Assembly (NCBI GenBank): GCA_031401675.1
Contig: JANNRR010000045.1
Coordinates: 14,450 to 78,449 of the forward strand
Origin: JANNRR01 sp031401675
Lineage (GTDB): Bacteria; Pseudomonadota; Alphaproteobacteria; Rhodobacterales; Rhodobacteraceae
Direction of reading: 5' to 3'
Length of the DNA: 64,000 bases
The notes below the pieces were generated by a model. The model saw only the letters and a program-made list of their open reading frames with translations, did no database searches and was not told the DNA's origin. Of the stretch, positions 25,647 to 32,935 are shown piece by piece. Each line of letters opens with the position of its first letter. Position 1 is the stretch's first letter. A program made the translations under genes and the position numbers.

Positions 25647-26750
25647 ATGTTTTCCATTTTTCCATCGGCCCGGCTGCGCCCGTCGCCGTTCTATGACGCC
25701 ACGCTGGCCGAGGGCGTGACCTCGATGACGGTGTACAACCACATGTTGTTGCCCACCGGCTATGGCCAGCCCGAGGCGGAATACTGGCGGCTGATCAACG
25801 GTGTCAGCCAGTGGGATGTGGCGGCGGAACGTCAGGTGCAGCTGCGCGGCCCCGATGCCGGGCGGCTGGCGCAGATCCTTGCGGCGCGCGACCTGAGCCG
25901 CTGCGCTGTCGGGCAGGGCAAGTATGTGCCGCTTTGCAATCACCAAGGCGTGCTGATCAACGACCCGATCCTGCTGAAGCGGGCCGACGACCTCTATTGG
26001 CTGTCAATCGCCGACAGCAACATCTGGTTCTGGGCCGAAGCCGTCGCCACCGAACGCGGGCTGCGGGTCGAGGTGTCAGAGCCCGACGTGTCACCGATGG
26101 CGCTGCAGGGGCCGAAGGCGGTCGAGGTGGTGGCGCATGTCTGCGGCGACTGGGTGCGGGGGCTGAAGTATTTCTGGTTCCGCGACACCGAGATTGCCGG
26201 GATACCGGTGGTGGTGGCGCGGTCGGGCTGGTCCAAGCAGGGCGGCTACGAAATCTATCTGCGCGACGGCAGCCGTGGCACCGCGCTGTGGAACATCTTT
26301 CGCGAGGCGGGGGCGCCCTGGGGGATCGGGCCGGGCAATCCGAACTGGTGCGAAAGGGTGGAAAGCGGGCTGATCTCGTACGGCGGGGATACCGATGCCG
26401 CAACCAATCCGTTCGAGGTGCGGATGGGTAAGTATGTCGATCTGGACGTGCCCAACGATACGATCGGCATCGCCGCGCTGCGCCGGATCAGTGCCGAGGG
26501 GCCAAGGCGGCAATCGCTGGGCGTGATCCTGGACGAGCCTGAACCCGTCGCTTCGGGATTCAGCTGGCACCCGATCCTGCAGGGCGGGGTCCGGGTGGGC
26601 GATCTGACCAACGTGGCGTTTTCCTATCGGCTGCACCAGAATATCGGCTTTGCGCTGATCTCTTCCGCCTGCGCCATCGGCGACCGGGTAGAGGTTGCCA
26701 TGCCGGGGCGCAGCCTGCCCGGCCGCTTGACCGACCTGCCGTTCCTGTAA
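25647..26750 (+). CDS. GcvT-family aminomethyltransferase/demethylase, DmdA-like
   Basis: This 367-residue tetrahydrofolate-dependent protein of the glycine-cleavage T family has stretches close to dimethylsulfoniopropionate (DMSP) demethylase as I remember it: SIFPSARLRPSPF, TVYNHMLLPTGYG, QWDVAAERQVQLRGPDA, VVARSGWSKQGGYEIYL and CERVESGLISYGGD. It would move a methyl group from a substrate to tetrahydrofolate. ATG 25647 follows ACAGGAG. The next gene resembles DmdD and the preceding one oxidises formaldehyde-glutathione. No DmdB or DmdC gene is present here. True DmdA activity is uncertain, because DmdA-like relatives with other substrates exist. Confidence 0.75.
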   Translation: MFSIFPSARLRPSPFYDATLAEGVTSMTVYNHMLLPTGYGQPEAEYWRLINGVSQWDVAAERQVQLRGPDAGRLAQILAARDLSRCAVGQGKYVPLCNHQGVLINDPILLKRADDLYWLSIADSNIWFWAEAVATERGLRVEVSEPDVSPMALQGPKAVEVVAHVCGDWVRGLKYFWFRDTEIAGIPVVVARSGWSKQGGYEIYLRDGSRGTALWNIFREAGAPWGIGPGNPNWCERVESGLISYGGDTDAATNPFEVRMGKYVDLDVPNDTIGIAALRRISAEGPRRQSLGVILDEPEPVASGFSWHPILQGGVRVGDLTNVAFSYRLHQNIGFALISSACAIGDRVEVAMPGRSLPGRLTDLPFL

Positions 26751-26770
26751 GACAAGCGGAGAGTATCACG

Positions 26771-27577
26771 ATGCAGAACCTTTCATCGCTCGGGCTGGCG
26801 CGGATCGCGCTGGATCAGCACGAGGACGGCGTGCTGATTGCCACGCTGAACCGCCCCGACAAGCGCAACGCGCTGGATGCGGCCAGCGTCGAGGAACTGA
26901 TCGCGCTGTTTTCGGCAGTGCCGCGTGCCGGGGTGCGGGCGGTGGTGCTGGCGGCTGCGGGCGATCATTTCTGCGCCGGGCTCGATCTGGTCGAGCATCA
27001 TCAGGCCGACCGCAGCCCGGCCGATTTCATGCACCTGTGCCTGCGCTGGCACGAGGCGTTCAACAAGATGGAGTACGGCGGCGTGCCGATCATTGCCGCA
27101 CTGAAAGGCGCAGTGGTTGGCGGCGGGCTGGAACTTGCGTCGGCAGCGCATATCCGGGTGGCGGATGCCGGCACCTATTTCGCCCTGCCCGAGGGCCAGC
27201 GCGGCCTGTTTACCGGCGGCGGTGCCACGATCCGGGTGGCCGGGCTGGTGGGCAAGGCGCGGATGATCGACATGATGCTGACCGGCCGGGTCTATCAGGG
27301 GGTCGAGGCGGTCAGCGTTGGCCTGTGCCAGCATCTGGTCGAGGGATCGAGCCTGGACCGGGCGCTGGACCTGGCGCGGGCGACGGCGCGCAACCTGCCC
27401 CTGACCAACTTTGCCATCTGTTCGGCGATCTCGCACATGGGCAACATGTCGGGCTTCGATGCGGCCTACGCCGAGGCAGTGGTGGCCGGGATCGTGAACA
27501 CCCAGCCCGAGGCCCGCGCCCGGCTGGAAGCCTTTGCCAACAAGACGGCGGCGCGGGTGCGGCCCAACCAGGCGTGA
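26771..27577 (+). CDS. Crotonase-family enzyme, DmdD-like (methylthioacryloyl-CoA hydratase type)
   Basis: This 268-residue crotonase has its oxyanion-hole region in HFCAGLDLVEHHQ and GAVVGGGLELASAAHIRVAD. The catalytic glutamates fall at Glu121 and Glu141 (LPEGQRGLFTGGG), which I recall as the catalytic pair of Ruegeria DmdD. Other stretches shared with DmdD as I remember it are HEAFNKMEYGGVP, MLTGRVYQG and NLPLTNFAICSAISHM. DmdD hydrates methylthioacryloyl-CoA in the demethylation route of DMSP. It is 20 bp behind the DmdA-like gene, supporting a shared pathway. A general enoyl-CoA hydratase role is the alternative. Confidence 0.75.
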   Translation: MQNLSSLGLARIALDQHEDGVLIATLNRPDKRNALDAASVEELIALFSAVPRAGVRAVVLAAAGDHFCAGLDLVEHHQADRSPADFMHLCLRWHEAFNKMEYGGVPIIAALKGAVVGGGLELASAAHIRVADAGTYFALPEGQRGLFTGGGATIRVAGLVGKARMIDMMLTGRVYQGVEAVSVGLCQHLVEGSSLDRALDLARATARNLPLTNFAICSAISHMGNMSGFDAAYAEAVVAGIVNTQPEARARLEAFANKTAARVRPNQA

Positions 27578-27870
27578 TGCGCGGCGCGCCGGCATGCCCG
27601 CATCGCGGCCAGGGCCAGAGCATCATCTCGTCGCCCGCACCGGCACGGTCATCGAAACCCGCCCCTTCCAACTCGTCACCGGGCGTATATGGACAGACCC
27701 CGCATAGTTTGGAGCAAGGGGTCGCACCGACGTGCCGCGCATCGCCGATTGATACACGGAGGGCAAGATCGAGATCGACCCGATGATCACCCACATCCTG
27801 AAGCTGGAGGACATCAACCGGGGTTTGACCTTATGCATTCGGGGTAAAGCAGTCGAAGCGTGGTGGTGTA
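27573..27870 (+). pseudogene. Degraded 3'-end copy of the S-(hydroxymethyl)glutathione dehydrogenase gene
   Basis: These 298 bases align along their whole length with 25286-25588, the last 300 bases of the dehydrogenase gene. Shared stretches include ATCGAAACCCGCCCCTTCCA, ACCGACGTGCCGCGCATCG and ATCGAGATCGACCCGATGAT. By eye about four fifths of aligned bases match. Small indels and a TGA break the frame. The similarity begins at the stop codon of the DmdD-like gene. The copy is in direct orientation, so the DmdA/DmdD-like pair is bracketed by one whole and one partial dehydrogenase gene. Confidence 0.85.
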
Positions 27871-27877
27871 TTGGGGG

Positions 27878-28132
27878 GTGGCGATCGAGATTTTGCATAT
27901 TGACCGGACCGATCCGGCAGGTTTTCCGATGTTCAACGATCTAGCCGCAGACATCTGGCGGTGCTTTCGTGACGACCCGCGCGTCGATGTGGACTTGGCC
28001 GCATCAGACAACGGCAGCAACATGCTGATTGCCACAACTCGCATACCCCTCAAGGGACGAACGCTTCAGACAATTCACAAGATCGTCGAACGGCACATGA
28101 TGGGCGATGACATCAGGATCGGGAGCGATTGA
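27878..28132 (+). CDS. Small hypothetical protein
   Basis: An open reading frame of 84 codons starts at GTG 27878 (VAIEILHIDRTDPAGF) and ends RHMMGDDIRIGSD. It begins directly after the degraded dehydrogenase copy and precedes the toxin-antitoxin genes. Base composition is less GC-biased than the neighbours. I do not recognise a family, and the start is uncertain (ATG 27929 is another choice). The charged, mixed composition is compatible with a real small protein, but nothing more can be said. Confidence 0.4.
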   Translation: MAIEILHIDRTDPAGFPMFNDLAADIWRCFRDDPRVDVDLAASDNGSNMLIATTRIPLKGRTLQTIHKIVERHMMGDDIRIGSD

Positions 28133-28198
28133 TTTGCCCATGATCCCGTGCTATCTAGCTATCTGGCTAGCCTGATTGTTGGCCTGGAAGGAAAACTC

Positions 28199-28462
28199 GT
28201 GTGGACACTTCAGGATGCCAAGAACCGCTTTTCGGCCGTTGTCGATGCGGCGCTGGCCGGGCAGCCGCAGGAAGTATCCCGTCGGGGCAAACCCGCCGTG
28301 GTGATCGTATCCGCTGAAGAATTCGCGCGGCTGAACGCTCTGGCGGGGGCGAAGGCGTCGGGCGTGTTGTTCATTGATCATCTGTTGGCAATGCCGCAAG
28401 GCGACGAGGACTGGCTGACCGCCGACCGACCGAAGACCGCAAGCCGGGACATCGGGTTTTGA
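28199..28462 (+). CDS. Type II antitoxin, Phd/YefM family
   Basis: This 87-residue protein has the Phd/YefM N-terminal DNA-binding fold (WTLQDAKNRFSAVVDAALAG, then PQEVSRRGKPAVVIVSAEEF). The C-terminal tail would wrap the toxin. The start is GTG 28199, with GGAAGGA upstream; a reading starting further upstream (28148) adds residues the family lacks. Its stop overlaps the start codon of the PIN toxin gene. Antitoxin and toxin-antitoxin complex normally autorepress the promoter. Confidence 0.85.
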   Translation: MWTLQDAKNRFSAVVDAALAGQPQEVSRRGKPAVVIVSAEEFARLNALAGAKASGVLFIDHLLAMPQGDEDWLTADRPKTASRDIGF

Positions 28463-28863
28463 TCCGAATCCTGGATACAGACATCCTTTCGCTTCTGCGC
28501 AGGCCAGAGCGTGTTCCGCAACTGGTTGCGTGGCGCGGGCAGATCGAGGATGCAACGCTGCATCTGACAGTTGTGACGCTGGGCGAGATCGAACGGGGCA
28601 TTCACCGTCAGCGCCGGATCAATCCGGTCTTTGCCGCCGCGCTTGCGGATTGGGCACAGGCCATTCACCAGACCTTTGCCGACCGCATCCTCGATTTTGA
28701 CCGGTCCGCTGCGCGGGTATGGGGAAGGTTGACGGCAGAGCGCGGCTATCAGAACGCCGACCTTGTAATCGCCGCCATCTCCCATTCACGCGACGCAATT
28801 CTGGTAACGCGCAACGTCGCCGATTTCGCGGGCACCGGGGTCAGGGTGGAAAACCCGTTCTGA
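28459..28863 (+). CDS. PIN-domain toxin (VapC/FitB type)
   Basis: This is a 134-residue endoribonuclease toxin. The PIN acidic residues are visible: Asp6 (ILDTDIL), Glu43 (LGEIERG), Asp101 (YQNADLVIAA) and Asp122 (TRNVADF). The start codon is TTG 28459, overlapping the antitoxin stop (TTGA arrangement), which implies coupling. The family cleaves specific RNAs when released from the antitoxin. The module sits behind a recombination scar and could stabilise the neighbouring region. Confidence 0.87.
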   Translation: MIRILDTDILSLLRRPERVPQLVAWRGQIEDATLHLTVVTLGEIERGIHRQRRINPVFAAALADWAQAIHQTFADRILDFDRSAARVWGRLTAERGYQNADLVIAAISHSRDAILVTRNVADFAGTGVRVENPF

Positions 28864-28988
28864 ACAACGGCGTCAGACCGAAAACGCCCGGAAGTCTTGA
28901 CAACTCCCTAACGCAAACGTCCAACCCGTTGATATTGCTGCCACCGCCAAGCGTCTCGCGCCGAGACGCTTGCTCGTGCCAGCCCAGG

Positions 28989-29870
28989 CTACACCTGAAA
29001 AGCCTGCTCCGGCAGCCGCAGGATCAGGTTCGGATCGATGCAGATGCTCTGCCAGACATCCCACAGGCTTTCGTGCCCGACCCCGAAAAAGTTGCCCGAA
29101 CGCTGCTCCAGCAGGTCGGTCATCGCCTGAAAATGCACATGCGCCGCCCAGCCGCCATTCTCGTGCCAGCCGCCCAGATGCCCGATCACCTGCCCCGCCG
29201 CAACCCTGTCGCCACCCCGGCAAAGCCCGGGCAGCGAGCCGCCAAGGTGGCCGTAGAGCGTCCAGAACTCCACCCCCGCCGCATCATGTTCCAGGATCAG
29301 CGTGTGGCCATAGTCCAGCGGATCGGCATTGTAGGTCACATGCAGCACCCGCCCCGGCAAAGGCGCATGGACCGGCGTGCCGACCGGGGCGAACACGTCC
29401 ACCCCCAGATGCACCGTCCGGCGCTCCGGGCTGGCCGCATCGGCAAACTGGTCGGTTTCATAGACCGTGCGCTTTTCGCCGTACGCCCCCAGCCCGTAGT
29501 CCACCGCCTGCGCGGCAAACCAGCCGTCGAACGCCCGGTCGGAAAAGGTCGGCATGTCTGGATGCTGCCCCCCTGTCAGCAGTGCCAGACTGCGGCAGGA
29601 CCCGATCTCCGGCAGAAACAGCGGTGCCGGCATGGCCTGCGCCAGAAACGCCCGGACCGCAGCCTCGCCTGCCGTCGCACTGCCGCCGCTGCCCCGGCGC
29701 AGGACCGCCCGCAGCAACCCCTGATCGACCGACTGCAATCGTACCCGCGTCGGCGCGTCGCACGCCTGCAGGATCGACGGCAGGCTGTCGGCCCCGGACC
29801 CCATCCGCCGCAGCGCCGCATAGAGGTCGACGGCACCGTTCAGCCCCGCCCCCTGATCCCGCCCGGTCAC
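28989..29870 (-). CDS. M23/LytM-type metallopeptidase-like protein without signal peptide
   Basis: This 293-residue protein has a LytM-type domain: HLGVD (His154, Asp158), YGHLGG (His208) and AHVHF (His244, His246), which give a complete zinc site. The N-terminal 130 residues are unlike secreted amidases, and there is no signal sequence. Similar M23-like domains occur inside large phosphotransferase-aminotransferase fusion proteins, so a metabolic cytoplasmic role is possible. Its start overlaps the stop of the RidA-like gene (ATGA), so the two are coupled. The substrate is unknown. Confidence 0.75.
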   Translation of the reverse strand: MTGRDQGAGLNGAVDLYAALRRMGSGADSLPSILQACDAPTRVRLQSVDQGLLRAVLRRGSGGSATAGEAAVRAFLAQAMPAPLFLPEIGSCRSLALLTGGQHPDMPTFSDRAFDGWFAAQAVDYGLGAYGEKRTVYETDQFADAASPERRTVHLGVDVFAPVGTPVHAPLPGRVLHVTYNADPLDYGHTLILEHDAAGVEFWTLYGHLGGSLPGLCRGGDRVAAGQVIGHLGGWHENGGWAAHVHFQAMTDLLEQRSGNFFGVGHESLWDVWQSICIDPNLILRLPEQAFQV

Positions 29871-30352
29871 GTCTCGACCTCCACCGTTGCCCAGGTTTCA
29901 AAGCACACGCCCCCCGCCAGCGCCATCACCCCGATCGTCGCCCGCCCGCCCAACCCGCGCTCCGGACCGAACACCTGCAGCAACAGGTCGGACAGGCCGG
30001 ATGAGACCTTGTGGACGTCCTGATAGTCCGGGGTGCAGACCACGAAATTCAGGGTTCTGACGATGCTGCGCACCCTGTCGAGCGACCCGACCGCCTGCCG
30101 GATCCCCCCAAGCAGATTGAGCCCGGTCTGTCGGGCCGCAGCGTAGCCCTGTTCAGTGGTCAGATCGGCACCCAGACGGCCCTTGTGGGTGATCGTTACC
30201 CCTGTTTGCGCCACATGACCCGACAGGAACAGCAGACTTCCCATCCGGTGAAACGGCTTCATCGTGCCGTAATCGGCCCCATAATAGCCGATGACGTCGA
30301 AATCGGGGATATCGAGGCCCATCGACAGGGCAATTTGCTCAGTGCTGGGCAT
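29867..30352 (-). CDS. RidA/YjgF-family protein
   Basis: This 161-residue protein has the RidA fold. Visible are FLSGHVAQ, LNLLGGIRQAVGSLDRVRSIVRTLNFV and GLGGRATIGVMAL; the arginine of the last stretch is the residue that binds the imine carboxylate in RidA enzymes. RidA proteins hydrolyse reactive enamines and imines from PLP enzymes. This one belongs to a longer subfamily with an N-terminal extension. It is cotranscribed with the M23-like gene by a 4-base overlap. The specific substrate is unknown. Confidence 0.82.
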   Translation of the reverse strand: MPSTEQIALSMGLDIPDFDVIGYYGADYGTMKPFHRMGSLLFLSGHVAQTGVTITHKGRLGADLTTEQGYAAARQTGLNLLGGIRQAVGSLDRVRSIVRTLNFVVCTPDYQDVHKVSSGLSDLLLQVFGPERGLGGRATIGVMALAGGVCFETWATVEVET

Positions 30353-30427
30353 GGCTGACCTGACAGATTACTTGCTTTCCAGTCTAACCGGTTTCGGGCA
30401 TGAACGAACAGAATATGCGAAGGACAG

Positions 30428-31216
30428 ATGATGGCAGAACCGCGCGCCTCCCGACTTGCCGTGCTGATCGATGCCGACAATGTGCCTGCTGGCTACGCCG
30501 AAGCGATATTCGAGGAGATCGCAACACTGGGTGCTGCGTCGGTGCGGCGGATCTATGGTGACTGGTCGGCCACGCGGCTGGCGGGCTGGGCTCGCAAGGT
30601 TGCGGCGCTTGGGCTGGTGGCGGATCAGCAGTTTTCCAACACCAAGGGCAAGAATGCCTCGGACATCGGGCTGGTGATTGCGGCGATGGACTTCCTGCAT
30701 TCCGGCCTGTTCGACGGGTTTGTGCTGGTTTCTTCGGATTCGGACTTCACCCGGCTGGCAGCGCGGATCCGCGAACAGGGTCTGGATGTGTTCGGCATCG
30801 GCGAAAAGAAAACGCCCGAGGCTTTCCGCATGGCCTGCGACCGTTTCATCTATGTAGAGAATCTCCGGGTGCCCGAACCGGCTGGTGAGCCGTTGCGGGC
30901 TGTGAGCGAACCGCAAACGCCGGCGGTCACGGCAGCGCCCATTGAACCGGCGGCAACTGAGAAGCTTTCTGTCGCGACCCGAAAAGAGCCGCCTTCAAAG
31001 GCGATTCCGCTGATAATCAAAGCCATGAAGGCCATTGACGACGAAGCCGAGTGGTACAGCCTTGGCCAACTCGGGCAATACATCGTTCGGGGCAACGCCG
31101 ATTTCGATCCGCGCACCTATGGCAGTGCAAAATTGAGCGACCTGTTGCGCAAGACCGGACGCTTTGAGATGAAGCAAGACGAAGGAAACACCTGGCTGGC
31201 GCGGGATAAGGCCTAG
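30428..31216 (+). CDS. NYN-domain ribonuclease-like protein with OST-HTH/LOTUS domain
   Basis: This is a 262-residue LabA-like protein. The N-terminal NYN (PIN-like) domain (about 8-150) has acidic motifs LIDADNVP, IYGDWS, KNASDIGLVIAAMD and VLVSSDSDFTRLA. A low-complexity linker (about 160-190) leads to a C-terminal OST-HTH/LOTUS domain (about 192-258, WYSLGQLGQYIVRGNADFDPRTYG), which in other proteins binds RNA. ATG 30428 and ATG 30431 are both possible. It is divergent from the RidA-like gene. RNA turnover or processing is the likely role. Confidence 0.85.
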   Translation: MMAEPRASRLAVLIDADNVPAGYAEAIFEEIATLGAASVRRIYGDWSATRLAGWARKVAALGLVADQQFSNTKGKNASDIGLVIAAMDFLHSGLFDGFVLVSSDSDFTRLAARIREQGLDVFGIGEKKTPEAFRMACDRFIYVENLRVPEPAGEPLRAVSEPQTPAVTAAPIEPAATEKLSVATRKEPPSKAIPLIIKAMKAIDDEAEWYSLGQLGQYIVRGNADFDPRTYGSAKLSDLLRKTGRFEMKQDEGNTWLARDKA

Positions 31217-31324
31217 CCTTTCAATTTTGCGCTTGTCGGGCCGCAGAGCAGCTTTTCGCAAGAAATCGCGTGTGAAAGCAGAAAACAAAGCGGTGTGCCA
31301 TATCCCGACTGTTCCCAACCCGAT

Positions 31325-32080
31325 TCAGCGTCCCATCGGCTCGACATAATCGGGCAGCAGCCAGTCGCCAAGGTCAAGCCCGGTCAGATCAGCGGTCTGC
31401 AGGATATCATCGCGGTACAGCGCATCCAGAAGCTGACGGGCCCCCGGCGGCATGTCATCGGTTGGCCCCTGCGAGTGGATTGCAACGGGTTGGGCCACTG
31501 CAGAAGCAGCTTCAAGCCAGGGCGAAACACCCAGGAACCGTTCAATGGCAGCCAACTCCGGCCCCGCTGCCGCCCACAGCCGGTCAGTGCGCAGGGCATG
31601 CATCTGTGTTTGCGGGAACTGCGCCAGCACGCGTCTGATCTGGCCCGAGTAGAACCCGCGCTCGACGTAGGAAAACACCCGGTGCACCCGACCCGGGGCT
31701 GCCCTGACGCGGTCGCGGCCCCTTGCTGAAATGGCCCGGGCAAAGTTCAGCGGTTCCTGCCCGCGCGAAACCGACATCCGCCACTGCGAATAGGCGCGAA
31801 AGCTGGGGTGACGCAGGCACAGGATCAGTCGCGCCTGCGGATTGTAAGCCCGCAACCGCGCCAGGGCACGCGGCCAATAGGTGGTGATCGGCGTCGCTTC
31901 GCCCCAGACCTGCACGTCGGGTGCCGCGAAATCGAACAGGCGGTGCAGTCTGCCATAGTCAGGGAAAGCCCAGTTCAGCGCCTCGTTGTCGAAGAAATGT
32001 GCTTCCTTCACCCGACAGGCCCCGATTTCGGGGTGGCGGCCAAGCTGGTCAAACAGCCAGGAGGTGCCGCCCTTTTGCAT
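31325..32080 (-). CDS. Sulfotransferase domain protein
   Basis: This 251-residue protein opens with the PAPS phosphate-binding motif MQKGGTSWL and has a second motif around CLRHPSFRAYSQWRM (about 91-105), both typical of PAPS-dependent sulfotransferases. The strand usually before the first motif (VGFFIAG) is encoded in frame just upstream of ATG 32080, but no ATG, GTG or TTG in that frame precedes it; the region overlaps the end of the tetR gene. So initiation may be unusual or the N-terminus shortened. It probably sulfates a carbohydrate or small molecule. Confidence 0.75.
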   Translation of the reverse strand: MQKGGTSWLFDQLGRHPEIGACRVKEAHFFDNEALNWAFPDYGRLHRLFDFAAPDVQVWGEATPITTYWPRALARLRAYNPQARLILCLRHPSFRAYSQWRMSVSRGQEPLNFARAISARGRDRVRAAPGRVHRVFSYVERGFYSGQIRRVLAQFPQTQMHALRTDRLWAAAGPELAAIERFLGVSPWLEAASAVAQPVAIHSQGPTDDMPPGARQLLDALYRDDILQTADLTGLDLGDWLLPDYVEPMGR

Positions 32081-32097
32081 TCCGGCGATAAAGAACC

Positions 32098-32727
32098 CTA
32101 CTTGGATCGAACCACCCCATAGCGCGCCATGAACATCGCCACGGCACCGGCAATGACACGGTCAACATCCGCCGCTGATGCCCGGTGCACGATCCCGAAG
32201 ATGATCCGGTCGAAAAGCTGCGCTTTGCACAGCGCCGCGAACTGGTCCGCCGCCAGTACGGTGTCGTCGATGGCCAGTTCGCCGCGCGTGACGGCCATGT
32301 CCAGATAACCCGCGATCCGCGCCCGAACCAGGGCAGGCCCGCTGTTGTAGAAATCACGCCCGAGTTCCGGAAACCGGTCGGATTCGGCAACGCTGATCCG
32401 AAAGACCCGCTGCCCGAAATCCGACAGGACAAAGGCCACCATGCGCTTTGCCGCCTGATGCAGGACCTCGGCCGGCGGGGCCGTCAGGTCGATCACCTGC
32501 TGGGCTTCTTCGGCCTGGCGCGTGCATTCGGTCTTGGCCACTTCCAGGAACAACAGCCGCTTGTCGGGAAAATAGCTGTAAAGCGTTGCCTTGGACACAC
32601 CCGCCGCCCGCGCGATATCGTCAACTGACGCGCCTTCGAATCCGTCGGCCAGAAAAACACCCCGCGCGCCCTCCAGCACCTGGTCGAATTTGCGTCCCCG
32701 TTTGACGATTTGCATTGCCGTGGTCAT
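32098..32727 (-). CDS. TetR-family transcriptional regulator
   Basis: This 209-residue regulator has an N-terminal TetR helix-turn-helix (about 15-60, ASVDDIARAAGVSKATLYSYF) and a C-terminal ligand domain (about 80-205) of the AefR-like type. It is divergent from mbfA and lies directly upstream of the sulfotransferase gene on the same strand. It could control the sulfotransferase or a distant target. No ligand can be named. Confidence 0.85.
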   Translation of the reverse strand: MTTAMQIVKRGRKFDQVLEGARGVFLADGFEGASVDDIARAAGVSKATLYSYFPDKRLLFLEVAKTECTRQAEEAQQVIDLTAPPAEVLHQAAKRMVAFVLSDFGQRVFRISVAESDRFPELGRDFYNSGPALVRARIAGYLDMAVTRGELAIDDTVLAADQFAALCKAQLFDRIIFGIVHRASAADVDRVIAGAVAMFMARYGVVRSK

Positions 32728-32907
32728 CGTTTCTCCCGCTGTCGGTCATGATAGGCGAAACGGTTCAGTCAGGGCAATGCGAATGGCGCAGACGGCGGCG
32801 GGTCGGGTTCCGGACCTAATTCACACCGTTCAGTTCTGCGGTGGCCGTCGACTTCCTGCCGGACCCTTGACGCATCATGCCTTGATCCGCCCCCGCAGCG
32901 TGATACC

Positions 32908-32923
32908 TTAGAACAGTTCTAAA
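32908..32923. promoter_or_regulatory. Irr-type iron control element (ICE-like) before mbfA
   Basis: TTAGAACAGTTCTAAA contains a perfect 7-bp dyad TTAGAAC-A-GTTCTAA. It matches the Irr box of alphaproteobacteria as I recall it and ends 12 bases before the mbfA ATG, overlapping the ribosome-site region. It should let Irr repress mbfA when iron is low. Confidence 0.65.
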
Positions 32924-32935
32924 CTGGAGCCTGCC

